Positions 55,409 to 64,000 of a stretch of DNA of 64,000 bases are shown here, in pieces. How positions within the stretch are numbered: the first letter of the stretch is position 1; each line of letters starts with the position of its first letter. The stretch is from Yersinia hibernica. Its GTDB lineage: Bacteria > Pseudomonadota > Gammaproteobacteria > Enterobacterales > Enterobacteriaceae. The translations under genes and the position numbers were made by a program. The stretch covers positions 496,001 to 560,000 of the forward strand of contig NZ_CP032487.1 in assembly GCF_004124235.1 (NCBI RefSeq), written 5' to 3'. The notes under the pieces are model-generated. The model searched no databases and had not been told where the DNA came from. It saw only the letters and a list, made by a program, of their open reading frames with translations.

Positions 55409-57547
55409 TCAGCCCAGTTGTCCATTAGCCAGATGCTTGACTCGCCGTTTCACTTCTTCTTGCTTACCGGCGTTAAATGGTCGTGCATCCGGGCTACCTA
55501 AATAACCACATACCCGACGAGTGACGGACACTTTCGAGGGCTCGTGATTACCACATTTCGGGCAAGTAAAGCCCTTGCTGGTACAAGAGAATTCACCGGT
55601 AAAGCCGCATTGGTAACATTCATCAATTGGCGTGTTAGTACCGTAATAAGGGACTCGGCTGTAGCTGTAATCCCACACATCTTCCAGCGCCCTAAGGTTA
55701 TGCTGTAAGTTCGGATATTCGCCATAACAGATGAAACCACCATTGGCTAATGGCGGGTAAGGTGCCTCGAAATCCAGTTTGTCGTATGGATTAACTTTCT
55801 TTTCAACATCGAGGTGGAAGCTGTTGGTGTAATAACCTTTGTCGGTGACGCCCTCTACCACACCAAATTCAGCAGTATCAAGGCGGCAGAAGCGGTCGCA
55901 CAGATTTTCACTTGGGGTACTGTACAAGCTAAAGGCATAGCCGGTTTCATTTTTCCAAGCATCTGTTGCTTGTCTCATCCGCTCGACGATAGCCACGCCT
56001 TTTTCACGTAATTCTTTGTTATCAAAGACATGGGTATCATTGCCAAACAGGGCATTAACCGTTTCATGGATACCAATAAAGCCCAGTGAGATGGATGCGC
56101 GGCCATTTTTAAAGATTTCAGCGATATTGTCATCCGCTTGCAAGCGCACACCACAAGCCCCCTCCATATACAAGATGGGGGCCACGCGGGCTTTGATGCC
56201 TTCCAGCCGTGCAATGCGGGTCATTAATGCTTTTTTGGCTAACAGCAAGCGCTCGTCAAGTAATTGCCAGAATTTCTCCTCATTACCTTGGGCTTCCAGA
56301 GCGATGCGCGGCAGGTTAAGGCTGATAACCCCCAGATTATTGCGGCCATCGTGGATCTGCTGGCCATCTTCCTCATAGACCCCCAAGAAGCTGCGGCAGC
56401 CCATGGGCGTCTTGAAGGAGCCAGTGACTTTAACCACTTGATCATAATTGAGAATATCTGGGTACATGCGCTTGGTCGCGCACTCCAGTGCCAGCTGTTT
56501 GATATCGTAGTTGGCATCGCCAAATTTATGGTTCAGACCATCACGGATAGCAAAAACCAGTTTCGGGAATACCGCAGTTTTTCGATTTTTACCCAGGCCG
56601 GCAATGCGGTTACGCAGAATGGCCTGTTGAATCATACGTGATTGCCAACTGGTGCCCAGCCCGAAACCGAAGGTGACAAACGGGGTTTGACCATTCGCGG
56701 TATGCAGCGTGTTGACTTCATATTCCAGTGATTGGAACGCGTCGTAACACTCTTTTTCGGTACGCGACATAGCATAACCGGCGGCATCTGGGATCTGCCA
56801 CTCATCGGCCACGGCCTTATGCTTATTAAAACTTTCTGTGACGAATGGTGCCAGAATTTCATCAATACGGTTAATAGTTGTGCCGCCATAAATATGGCTG
56901 GCGACCTGCGCGATGATTTGTGCGGTGACGGCGGTGGCGGTAGAAATGGATTTTGGTGGCTCGATTTCCGCGTTCCCCATTTTAAAACCGTGGGTCAACA
57001 TGCCATCAAGGTCGATAAGCATACAGTTGAACATCGGGAAGAATGGTGCGTAATCCAAGTCATGGTAGTGAATCTCGCCACGTTCATGCGCCAAGACCAC
57101 GTCCCGTGGCAAGATATGCTGTTTGGCGTAGTGTTTAGCGACAATCCCGGCCAGTAGATCGCGCTGAGTCGGAATGACTTTGCTGTCTTTATTGGCGTTT
57201 TCGTTAAGTAGCGCTTTGTTACTTTGCTCCACTAAACCCCGGATTTCTTGGTTCAGGCGACCACGCAGTTCCCGCGAGATATCCCTATCATGGCGATACT
57301 CGATATAAGCTCGAGCGAGCTGCTTGTATTGACCGGCCATCAGTTGGTTTTCGACCGCAGTTTGGATGTCGCGGATATCAACTTTCGGCTGGCTCTCCAT
57401 CGTCTGAGCGACCACACGGGCAACAGTTGCACAATAATCTGCGTCTACCACGCCAACCGCCAGCGCAGCGCGCTCGACAGCTTCCTTGATTCGCACCTCA
57501 TCAAAAGGTACCTGACAACCGTCCCGTTTAATCACTACTGTTTTCAC
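55409..57547 (-). CDS. nrdD: Anaerobic ribonucleoside-triphosphate reductase NrdD
   Basis: Class III reductase that makes dNTPs from NTPs without oxygen, using a glycyl radical and formate. The start was set at GTG 57547 (MKTVVIKRDG) with GGAG seven bases upstream, giving 712 residues as in E. coli. An ATP-cone (about 1-95) comes first. The zinc site is CYQCG with CPKCG further on, and the radical glycine lies in RRVCGYLGSPDARPFN near residue 681. Upstream carries tandem NrdR boxes and a weak FNR-like site. Confidence 0.97.
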   Translation of the reverse strand: MKTVVIKRDGCQVPFDEVRIKEAVERAALAVGVVDADYCATVARVVAQTMESQPKVDIRDIQTAVENQLMAGQYKQLARAYIEYRHDRDISRELRGRLNQEIRGLVEQSNKALLNENANKDSKVIPTQRDLLAGIVAKHYAKQHILPRDVVLAHERGEIHYHDLDYAPFFPMFNCMLIDLDGMLTHGFKMGNAEIEPPKSISTATAVTAQIIAQVASHIYGGTTINRIDEILAPFVTESFNKHKAVADEWQIPDAAGYAMSRTEKECYDAFQSLEYEVNTLHTANGQTPFVTFGFGLGTSWQSRMIQQAILRNRIAGLGKNRKTAVFPKLVFAIRDGLNHKFGDANYDIKQLALECATKRMYPDILNYDQVVKVTGSFKTPMGCRSFLGVYEEDGQQIHDGRNNLGVISLNLPRIALEAQGNEEKFWQLLDERLLLAKKALMTRIARLEGIKARVAPILYMEGACGVRLQADDNIAEIFKNGRASISLGFIGIHETVNALFGNDTHVFDNKELREKGVAIVERMRQATDAWKNETGYAFSLYSTPSENLCDRFCRLDTAEFGVVEGVTDKGYYTNSFHLDVEKKVNPYDKLDFEAPYPPLANGGFICYGEYPNLQHNLRALEDVWDYSYSRVPYYGTNTPIDECYQCGFTGEFSCTSKGFTCPKCGNHEPSKVSVTRRVCGYLGSPDARPFNAGKQEEVKRRVKHLANGQLG

Positions 57548-57658
57548 AATGTCGCTCCTGTATCCTGCCGCGTAGCATGACCCGCAATACCATCTTATCC
57601 ACAAGGCAACCCGCAGCAGATAAGGGCTACGAGGGGGTGTGGATGATTTTGTGGATAA

Positions 57659-57705
57659 CTACTACATATAGGCATCTAATTTCCTATAGACACTATATAT
57701 GGGTA
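57659..57705. promoter_or_regulatory. Tandem NrdR boxes upstream of nrdDG
   Basis: Box 1 CTACTACATATAGGCA at 57659-57674 and box 2 ACACTATATATGGGTA at 57690-57705, compared with the consensus ACACTATATATAGTGT. Start-to-start spacing is 31 bases, the three-helical-turn spacing typical of paired NrdR sites. They lie about 110-160 bases upstream of the nrdD start. An FNR-like sequence TTGACCTAGAACAA at 57731-57744 (8 of 10 informative bases) could add anaerobic activation. Confidence 0.65.
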
Positions 57706-57828
57706 ATGGCAGAAGTGACAGCCAACATAATTGACCTAGAACAAGGAAATCGGATTTAGGTTAATTCCCTGTTCAGTACGTCACAAAATGGATATTTTTA
57801 TGCTGCTTTTTTGCGCCATTGGCATGGG

Positions 57829-58737
57829 TTAGGGATTATGCGCACGGAAATGTTCTAGCAGAAAATCGACCCACACTCGTACCCGCGAAGGTAAATTGGC
57901 GCAAGCATAATAGAGCCACAATGGCACCGGCTCAGGCCAGTGCTGGGCTAATACCGGAACCAGACTCCCATCGGCAAAATGAGCTTCTGCATGCCACTGT
58001 GCCACATAGGTTATTCCCATATCGGCCAGTGCGGCATTCAGTAAGACTTCGGGTTGTGAAATGACCAAACGGCCCGCAAGTTCGAGGGATTGCACTTCAT
58101 TATTCTGTTGCAGTCGCCATTTGACTATTCGCCCGGTTGATGGATTGCGATGTAGCAAACACTGGTGTTGATAGAGATCTTGCGGGTGGGTCGGGGTGCC
58201 ATAGCGCGCCAGATAAGCGGGGCTGGCCGCTAACACCATTTGCATTGGGTAAAACTGGCGTGCAATCAAACGGCTATCGGGATCAATATGTGTGCCAATC
58301 CCAACATCGAACCCTTCACTAACCAAATTAACGACTCTGGCCTCCAATGAAAGATCTAAGTCAATCTGTGGATAGCGCGCCATAAATTCTGGAATTAGCG
58401 GCATTAACAGTTGTCGACCAAAACCGGGGATCACACTGACCCGAATCGTCCCGCTGGGATGTTGCTCATCATTACGTACCGTGTCCAGAGTCTGTGACAG
58501 CGCCTGCCAAAGAGGTGCTATCCGCGCTAATAAAGCACGGCCTTCATCTGTTAACACCACACTGTGGGTATTGCGCTGAAACAGGCGCAGCGCCAATTTT
58601 TCTTCTAACACGCGGATATTTTTACTCACGGCGGCGGGGGTGACGCCCAATTGGCGAGCCGCGACAGAAAAATTCTCGCTTTGGGCGGCGCTCAGAAATG
58701 CGGGCAATAAGCGGTGAATATCAACAGGTAATGACAT
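57829..58737 (-). CDS. LysR-family transcriptional regulator
   Basis: 302 residues with an N-terminal winged helix-turn-helix (about 8-67; FSVAARQLGVTPAAVSKNIR) and a C-terminal substrate-binding domain from about 95. It is divergent from a flavodoxin-fold oxidoreductase gene across 104 bases, the common arrangement for a LysR regulator and its target. Inferred role: control of that gene, perhaps in response to quinones or electrophiles. The ligand is not known. Confidence 0.88.
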   Translation of the reverse strand: MSLPVDIHRLLPAFLSAAQSENFSVAARQLGVTPAAVSKNIRVLEEKLALRLFQRNTHSVVLTDEGRALLARIAPLWQALSQTLDTVRNDEQHPSGTIRVSVIPGFGRQLLMPLIPEFMARYPQIDLDLSLEARVVNLVSEGFDVGIGTHIDPDSRLIARQFYPMQMVLAASPAYLARYGTPTHPQDLYQHQCLLHRNPSTGRIVKWRLQQNNEVQSLELAGRLVISQPEVLLNAALADMGITYVAQWHAEAHFADGSLVPVLAQHWPEPVPLWLYYACANLPSRVRVWVDFLLEHFRAHNP

Positions 58738-58841
58738 TATGGTTGATACCTTGGGTTGAAATTAATATGACTGATTACAGCCTACACTGGCGGCGTTGAA
58801 AATGAAAAAATAACCCGATTAAAGCTAATGGAGTGTCTGTT

Positions 58842-59366
58842 ATGTCGCGTGTTTTAGTGTTGACTGCCCATCGTAAACCGGATGAATCTCGTATCAACCA
58901 TGGGTTAATAGAAGCGGTGCGAGTATTACCCCATGTCACCGTGCATGAACTGATTCGTGAATATCCCGACTTTCACATTGATGTCGCGCGCGAACAAGAG
59001 TTGCTGGCGGCCCATGATGTGATTGTGATGATGTTTCCATTTTACTGGTATAGCTCTCCGGCCATTTTAAGTGAGTGGCAAGATGCGGTTTTAACCTATG
59101 GTTTTGCTTATGGAAGCCGCGGGGACCAATTGCGTGGCAAATCTTTGCAGTTGGTGGTGTCGACCGGGGGGAAAGCACAGGATTATACCCCACAGGGCTA
59201 TAACCGTTACCCGGCGTTAGATTTATTGTTACCTTTCCACGCCATGGCAAATCTGACCGGCATGGATTTTCTGCCGCCATTTTTGCTGCAAGGGGCCAAT
59301 GCCATGGAGGAGGATACTTTGCAGCAGTCTATTCAGAGTGTGGTGAGGATGATGGAGGTTTTTTAG
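58842..59366 (+). CDS. NAD(P)H-dependent flavodoxin-fold oxidoreductase (KefF/NQO-like)
   Basis: 174 residues from ATG 58842, with GGAG eight bases upstream; GTG 58833 in frame would overlap that site. The flavodoxin-like fold_2 family (PF02525) is recognised by VLVLTAHRKPDESR, YPDFHIDVAREQELLAAHDV, FPFYWYSSPAILSEWQD and STGGKAQDY, the last two lining the FMN site. It resembles KefF/YheR, but no kefC gene is adjacent. Probable role: two-electron quinone reduction, controlled by the divergent LysR protein. Confidence 0.85.
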   Translation: MSRVLVLTAHRKPDESRINHGLIEAVRVLPHVTVHELIREYPDFHIDVAREQELLAAHDVIVMMFPFYWYSSPAILSEWQDAVLTYGFAYGSRGDQLRGKSLQLVVSTGGKAQDYTPQGYNRYPALDLLLPFHAMANLTGMDFLPPFLLQGANAMEEDTLQQSIQSVVRMMEVF

Positions 59367-59426
59367 CTTTTAGTGAACGGCTCAGATGCTAATACACCGA
59401 GCCGCCTCTATTGTGCACGAAAAAAT

Positions 59427-60143
59427 CTACCCCATAAAATGCTCGGCTAACTCGAGATCTCGCCGAGTAAATTCCCGCACTATCTTGCCGCTTTCCATCA
59501 TTGCTGCGCGCTCAGACATGTGCGCCACCACATCACTGTCGTGGCTAACCAATAAATATGTCATGCCATGTTCGCGTTTCAAGTGATTGAGTAAATTGAG
59601 GATTTCCGCCTGAACTGACATATCTAATGCTGAGGTCGGCTCATCCAACAGTAGCAGTTTTGGCCGTAATAACAGGGCGCGGGCAATGGCAATGCGCTGG
59701 CGCTGACCGCCGGAGAACTGATGAGGGTAGCGCTGTGCCGCCGCAGCAGGTAAACCCACTTGCTCGAGTGCTTGGTCAATTCTTTGCTGAATATTATTCT
59801 CGCCATGAATCTTCAGTGGCTCACCCAGAGTGCGCTGAATATTGTGTTGCGGATGAAGTGAAGCATAGGGGTCTTGGAATACCATTTGTACATCTTTACG
59901 CAATTGACCCACAAAACGTTTCCCTGGCTGTAAGGGTTGGCCCAGCAGGGTAATTTCACCTTGCCACTCCCGCTGCAAACCCGCCAGAGTACGTAATACA
60001 GTGGATTTGCCACAGCCAGAGGCACCAATCAGGCTGAAAGTTTCCCCCTCTTCAACCGCAAAACTGACCGACTCAACTGCGGTTTTCACCTGATTTTTCT
60101 GGGCAAAACTGACCTGTAGATGGTTGACTTCAATCAGTGCCAC
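59427..60143 (-). CDS. Oligopeptide/dipeptide ABC transporter ATP-binding protein (DppF-like)
   Basis: 238-residue ATPase with Walker A GASGCGKSTVL (about 38-48), Q-loop FQDPYASLHPQ, signature FSGGQRQRIAIARA and Walker B LLLLDEPTSALD. It lacks the C-terminal extension common in full-length DppF proteins, so it is on the short side. Last gene of a five-gene peptide-type importer operon; overlaps the preceding ATPase gene by 14 bases. Substrate could be peptides, nickel complexes or other small ligands. Confidence 0.85.
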   Translation of the reverse strand: MALIEVNHLQVSFAQKNQVKTAVESVSFAVEEGETFSLIGASGCGKSTVLRTLAGLQREWQGEITLLGQPLQPGKRFVGQLRKDVQMVFQDPYASLHPQHNIQRTLGEPLKIHGENNIQQRIDQALEQVGLPAAAAQRYPHQFSGGQRQRIAIARALLLRPKLLLLDEPTSALDMSVQAEILNLLNHLKREHGMTYLLVSHDSDVVAHMSERAAMMESGKIVREFTRRDLELAEHFMG

Positions 60144-61008
60144 GAGAACCTCCAGAGAAATCAGCGCTGCGATCTAATACTGGTAAATCAGTGCCATAGG
60201 TGCTGGCATTCGGGCGACAGGCCCACAGCGTATGGGTATAGGGGTGAGTTGAATGGGGCAGGTCAGCCGCAGCGCCTTGATCGACCAATTTTCCCTGATA
60301 CATCACCAAAACTCGGTGACAATGTTCGGCAACCAACGGCAGGTCGTGGCTAATCAGCAACAAACTCATATTGCGCTGTTCAGTTTGCTCGACAATCAAC
60401 GCCAGAATTTGGTTACGCAGCTTAGCATCCAATGCCGACGTTGGCTCATCGGCAATCAATACCCGCGGATTATTCACCAAAGCGATAGCTAACATCGCCC
60501 GCTGGCCCATGCCGCCGGACAGTTGGCCGGGGTAGCTGTGATAAGCACTTTCATTGAGCCCGACGGATGCCAGTGCATTTAACACGCGCTCGCGCGTATC
60601 TGCCCTGGAAAGGGTGTTATGCAACAGCAGAGACTCTTCAACTTGTTTGCCAACAGTGCGCACCGGATTCAGGGCATAGCGGGGGTCTTGCAGCACCATG
60701 GCAATCTCACTGCCACGTAATGCACCCCACTGTTTTGGCTGCAACTGCAATAAATTGTGCTCGATAATTTGGCCAGAATGGCCCTGTTGGTCAGTATTAT
60801 CAGCATAATAACTCAGCTTTTTAGCACTGACTTTCCCCGGCGCGCGGACTAACCCCATCAATGCTCTGGCGGTAATAGATTTGCCTGAGCCAGATTCCCC
60901 CACGAGTGCAACCCGCTCACGACCGAGGTGGAATGAAATATTATCCACCACTCGCTGTTGTTGAAAATCGACAGATAGCCCGTCGACGGCAAAAATTTTA
61001 TCAGTCAT
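60130..61008 (-). CDS. Oligopeptide/dipeptide ABC transporter ATP-binding protein (DppD-like)
   Basis: 292-residue ATPase with Walker A GESGSGKSITARA (about 37-49), Q-loop LQDPRYALNP, a slightly unusual signature LSGGMGQRAMLAIAL, Walker B VLIADEPTSALD, and a C-terminal oligopeptide-type extension (HPYTHTLWACRP) without the usual cysteine cluster. Overlaps the upstream permease gene by 8 bases and the DppF-like gene by 14, so the operon is tightly coupled. Confidence 0.85.
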   Translation of the reverse strand: MTDKIFAVDGLSVDFQQQRVVDNISFHLGRERVALVGESGSGKSITARALMGLVRAPGKVSAKKLSYYADNTDQQGHSGQIIEHNLLQLQPKQWGALRGSEIAMVLQDPRYALNPVRTVGKQVEESLLLHNTLSRADTRERVLNALASVGLNESAYHSYPGQLSGGMGQRAMLAIALVNNPRVLIADEPTSALDAKLRNQILALIVEQTEQRNMSLLLISHDLPLVAEHCHRVLVMYQGKLVDQGAAADLPHSTHPYTHTLWACRPNASTYGTDLPVLDRSADFSGGSRGTD

Positions 61009-61834
61009 GGTGAGGATCCAAAATATCGCGCAAGCCGTCGCCTAACAGGTTAAATGCCATGCTGCTGAGTAAGATAGCGCAGCCCGGAATGGCCGCAATC
61101 CACCATTGGTCAAAGATAACCTGCATACCGTCGGCAACCATAGAGCCCCATTCGGACATCGGCGGGCGCGCCCCTAACCCGAGGAAACCCAGCCCTGCTG
61201 CGGCTAAGATGATTCCGGCTAAATCTAAGGCCAAACGCACCACCGCCGATGGCAGACACATAGGTAAAATATGGCCCCACAGCAAGCGCAAGCCTTTGAT
61301 TCCCATCATTTCAGCCGCGGCCAGATAATCACTTTTACGTAATAATTGAATCTCGGCTCTGGCCTGGCGAGCATAGGCCGGCCAGGTGGTCAGTGCCAGC
61401 GCCAGCGCGCCATTAATTAGACCGGGGCCAAGCATGGCAACAAAAGCAAAAGCCAGAATCAGCCGTGGCATTGACATCACCACATCAGTGACGCGCATCA
61501 GAATGCGTTCGAGCCAGCCGCCGTAATAACCGGAAAGTACCCCGACCAGCAAACCTAGCGGCAAGGTTATCACCGTCACCAGCAGCACCAGCCCTAAGGT
61601 TGGCCGCGTGCCGTAAATCAGGCGCGACAGCATATCGCGGCCATAACTGTCAGTTCCTAACCAGTGCCCGGCACTCGGCGGCAGCAAGCGGTCAGCCGCG
61701 TTTTGCCAGTTGGGATCAAATGGCGCTAACCACGGGGCGAAAATGGCAATTATCACCAACGAGGAGAGAATAAACAGCCCGATACTGGCGGAGGGCGAAC
61801 GCTTTAGCGCTTGGAAGAATTTTGTCATTGGCAT
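61001..61834 (-). CDS. Peptide-type ABC transporter permease (DppC-like)
   Basis: 277-residue inner-membrane permease with about six helices. An N-terminal cytoplasmic segment leads to the first helix (FILSSLVIIAIFAPWLAPFDP). The cytoplasmic loop LAAAEMMGIKGLRLLWGHIL is the family EAA motif. The C-terminal NLLGDGLRDILDPHH is typical of DppC/OppC. One base separates it from the upstream DppB-like gene. Confidence 0.9.
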   Translation of the reverse strand: MPMTKFFQALKRSPSASIGLFILSSLVIIAIFAPWLAPFDPNWQNAADRLLPPSAGHWLGTDSYGRDMLSRLIYGTRPTLGLVLLVTVITLPLGLLVGVLSGYYGGWLERILMRVTDVVMSMPRLILAFAFVAMLGPGLINGALALALTTWPAYARQARAEIQLLRKSDYLAAAEMMGIKGLRLLWGHILPMCLPSAVVRLALDLAGIILAAAGLGFLGLGARPPMSEWGSMVADGMQVIFDQWWIAAIPGCAILLSSMAFNLLGDGLRDILDPHHD

Positions 61835-61835
61835 A

Positions 61836-62885
61836 TCAGCGCGTTCTCGGATCGAGCAGACGGACGAGTAAGTCGGTCACATTATTAATCAAAATAAAGC
61901 ACATGCCGAGCAGCAGAGTGCCACCCATAATCGCAGTGGTATCGCCGGCAAACAGCGCACTGGTCAGGTAGCGGCCAATGCCCGGCCAGGCAAAAACAGT
62001 TTCGGTTAATACTGCGCCTTCCAACATGCTGGTATAGGCCAAAGCAATGACGGTTAGCAAGGTGCCACGGATATTCGGTAGCACGTGCATCAGTAAAATC
62101 CGCATTTCACCCGCGCCTTTAGCTCTTGCCAACGTAATGTACTCTTTATTCAGTTCACTCAAGCAGGCCGAGCGCGTCAGGCGAGTAATGCTGGCTAAGG
62201 CGTAGTAAGCGAGTAGGGCGACCGGCAAGATCAAATGGGCGATGGCATTGCCAAAGGCACCCACATCACCGGAGCGCCAAGTGTCGATCAGGGCAAAACC
62301 GGTTTTCGCTTCCACGGTATATTGATAAATATCATCAAGACGGCCGGGGCCGGGGCTCCATTGTAGCCGGGCGTAAAACAGCAACAGCATCAGCAGACCA
62401 AGCCAGAAGATCGGAACCGAATTCCCCAGCAACGTAATAAAGCGGATAGCGGCATCCAGCTTGCTACCTGCCCAGCGGGCGCACAGCAAACCGAGGATAA
62501 TCCCCAGTGCTGCGCCGATGATAAGCGATAATGTCGCCAACTCTAATGTGGCAGGGAACACGGTGAGTAAGTCGTGTAACACCGGCTGACCGCTGGCGCT
62601 GGCAAGCCCCAAATCACCATGGGCTAACCGCTCCAGATAATGCCAGAATTGTACTGGTAAGGGTTTATCCAACCCAAGCTGTTGTTTAACTTGCTGGTAA
62701 GTGGCTTCACTGGCGTGGTCGCCCACGATTTGTAGCACCCTGTCCACCGGCGATAGCGCCGACAGAAAAAAGGTGATAACCAGCAGACCGAATAAGGTCA
62801 GGGCCAGGGTCAATAATCCCTGTAAAAACCCCCAAAGACGACGCCGGGATGAGTTTCCCGGCGTTTGATTTAGTGCTAAAGACAT
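61836..62885 (-). CDS. Peptide-type ABC transporter permease (DppB-like)
   Basis: 349-residue inner-membrane permease with about six helices. The EAA-type loop is EYITLARAKGAGEMRILLMH, and the end (NNVTDLLVRLLDPRTR) is typical of DppB/OppB. A periplasmic loop (about 185-225) is longer than usual and accounts for much of the extra length. It lies 41 bases after the binding-protein gene and probably forms a heterodimer with the DppC-like product. Confidence 0.9.
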   Translation of the reverse strand: MSLALNQTPGNSSRRRLWGFLQGLLTLALTLFGLLVITFFLSALSPVDRVLQIVGDHASEATYQQVKQQLGLDKPLPVQFWHYLERLAHGDLGLASASGQPVLHDLLTVFPATLELATLSLIIGAALGIILGLLCARWAGSKLDAAIRFITLLGNSVPIFWLGLLMLLLFYARLQWSPGPGRLDDIYQYTVEAKTGFALIDTWRSGDVGAFGNAIAHLILPVALLAYYALASITRLTRSACLSELNKEYITLARAKGAGEMRILLMHVLPNIRGTLLTVIALAYTSMLEGAVLTETVFAWPGIGRYLTSALFAGDTTAIMGGTLLLGMCFILINNVTDLLVRLLDPRTR

Positions 62886-62926
62886 TAAGCTGCCTGAATT
62901 AAATATGTTTTATCAATAAGTCAGCG

Positions 62927-64000
62927 TTATTTGCTGACACGGTCATAATAGACCATATCTGCATTCAGACCTTGTTGGTAGCCTTTTACGTTATCCCGCA
63001 GCACAACTTGTGCTTTGGCTTGATCAATAAAGATATAAGGCGAGTTTTTTTGCAGCTCTTCTTGCAGTTGGGTGTAGCGCGCAGTGCGTTTGGCTGGGTC
63101 GGCCTCGGCGACGGCTGCCAGTGTTTCTTTATTCAGCTCAGGAATAACCCAGCCGTTCAAACCCGCCACTGTGCTGCTCTTACCATCGTTATAAGCAAAG
63201 GCGCTGGCATTAGAGTGCGCATCAAAGTAATCCGGGATCCACAGGCGCACTGCGGACTGATGCTGCTTAGCCCGCACGCGGCCATAGACCTGGCTACCCG
63301 CTGCTGGCAGCAACACCAGTTTCACCCCGCCCTGGGCAAAGCTGGCTTGCAAGGACTGAGCAATAGTAATAAATGGCGGTTTATTCTCAACATCCAGAGT
63401 CAATGTGGCGTCTTTGATACCGGCTTTCTTCAGAATCTCTTTGGCTTTAGCGGGATCAAAGGTGAATGGATTGCTTTCCAGTGCGCCCGGTAAACCGACG
63501 GGCAGGAAGCTTTGATGCACAAAATACTGGTCTTTCAGTAAGTCTTTGGTAATACCTTGATAATCAACCAAATAGCGGGCAGCTTGCCAAAATTCAGGCT
63601 TGCTCAGCAATGGATTCGCCGGGTTAGCAGTGTTAAAGACCAAATAGTTTTGTTCGGCTGATGGGATCTCGACAACTTTAATGCCCGCTTGGGTTTTCAG
63701 TGCCGCAGTTTGGTCTGGGCCTAATTCGCGGGCGATATCGGCATCACCCTGCTGGATAAGCAAGCGGCGAGCGCTTGGGTCTGGAACGTTTTTAATAATA
63801 ACATTTTTAATCAGCGGTTTATCGCCAGGTGATGTTGGGTTGGCATCCAGTACAATGGCCTGATGCGGCTGATAAACACGCATTTTGAATGGGCCGCTAC
63901 CGGCTGAATGCATTTTCAGCCAAGCATTGCCATAGTCGTTTTCTTTAACATTGGCGCTGACGGCTTTTTTATCAACAATTGAGGCAATCGGTGTTGATAA
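62927..64000 (-). CDS. Peptide-type ABC transporter binding protein (family 5), N-terminus outside window
   Basis: The open frame runs from the stop at 62927 to the window edge (358 codons), so the signal peptide and first part are missing; the ATG at 63913 is internal. SBP family 5 features are visible: NAWLKMHSAGSGPFKMRVY near the left end of the protein, ARRLLIQQGDADIA, and AQVVLRDNVKGYQQGLNADM near the C-terminus, which suits DppA/OppA-like proteins. First gene of the five-gene importer operon. The ligand is not predictable from what is visible. Confidence 0.88.
   Translation of the reverse strand, partial: LSTPIASIVDKKAVSANVKENDYGNAWLKMHSAGSGPFKMRVYQPHQAIVLDANPTSPGDKPLIKNVIIKNVPDPSARRLLIQQGDADIARELGPDQTAALKTQAGIKVVEIPSAEQNYLVFNTANPANPLLSKPEFWQAARYLVDYQGITKDLLKDQYFVHQSFLPVGLPGALESNPFTFDPAKAKEILKKAGIKDATLTLDVENKPPFITIAQSLQASFAQGGVKLVLLPAAGSQVYGRVRAKQHQSAVRLWIPDYFDAHSNASAFAYNDGKSSTVAGLNGWVIPELNKETLAAVAEADPAKRTARYTQLQEELQKNSPYIFIDQAKAQVVLRDNVKGYQQGLNADMVYYDRVSK

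Noticed and set aside
57548..57604. Extended N-terminus for nrdD from the ATG at 57604
   Set aside because: The GTG at 57547 has a good ribosome site and gives the exact family length and N-terminus.
59378..59404. CGGCTC/GAGCCG inverted repeat after the flavoprotein gene as a terminator
   Set aside because: A six-base stem with a 15-base loop and no T-run on either strand is too weak to call.

Overview
The window is a chromosomal segment of an enterobacterium close to Escherichia coli but not E. coli. Gene content, protein similarity recalled from E. coli, and the extra loci point to Yersinia (Yersiniaceae); I cannot fix the species from sequence alone. No phage, plasmid, CRISPR or insertion-sequence gene is visible.

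Bases 1-28,996 are a conserved housekeeping block. It runs in E. coli order: dacB (3' end cut by the window edge), greA, yhbY, rlmE, ftsH, folP, glmM, secG, tRNA-Leu(GAG), initiator tRNA-Met, rimP, nusA, infB, rbfA, truB, rpsO, pnp, nlpI, the tiny yrbN, deaD, yhbW, then the anaerobic ubiquinone genes ubiV, ubiU and ubiT, then yhbS and yhbQ. Two departures are clear. E. coli mtr is missing next to deaD, and a HlyD-type protein with two ABC-2 permeases (22.1-25.4 kb) sits between yhbW and ubiV without an ATPase. An ERIC repeat lies in front of ubiT.

Bases 29,111-43,059 form a block of about 14 kb between yhbQ and yhbP, which are neighbours in E. coli. It holds the ornithine decarboxylase operon speF-potE with its arginine-rich leader peptide gene speFL. 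It also holds a two-sided polysaccharide cluster. On the minus strand are an exported alginate-lyase-family protein and a cytoplasmic heparinase II/III-like protein. On the plus strand are a complete sugar-type ABC importer (binding protein, two permeases, ATPase) and a second alginate-lyase-family protein without a signal peptide. The AT-rich divergent control region between the halves has a KdgR-like palindrome and several CRP-like half sites. The reading is a periplasmic lyase, oligouronide import, then cytoplasmic lyases. This is the best candidate in the window for an undescribed system.

Bases 43,118-51,512 carry yhbP, yraR and the C-P lyase (phosphonate) operon phnF-G-H-I-J-K-L-M-N-P. 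Two internal deletions have damaged it. One fuses the front of phnG out of frame to the last third of phnH. The other removes the P-loop end of phnN. phnI, J, K, L, M and P look intact, so phosphonate breakdown is probably lost recently.

Bases 51,901-54,923 encode a glycine-rich repeat lipoprotein and a TpsB/FhaC-family outer-membrane transporter, an unusual two-partner pair. The rest holds nrdG and nrdD (anaerobic ribonucleotide reductase) with a tandem NrdR-box pair upstream, a LysR regulator divergent from a KefF-like flavoprotein, and a dipeptide/oligopeptide ABC operon whose binding-protein gene runs off the right edge.
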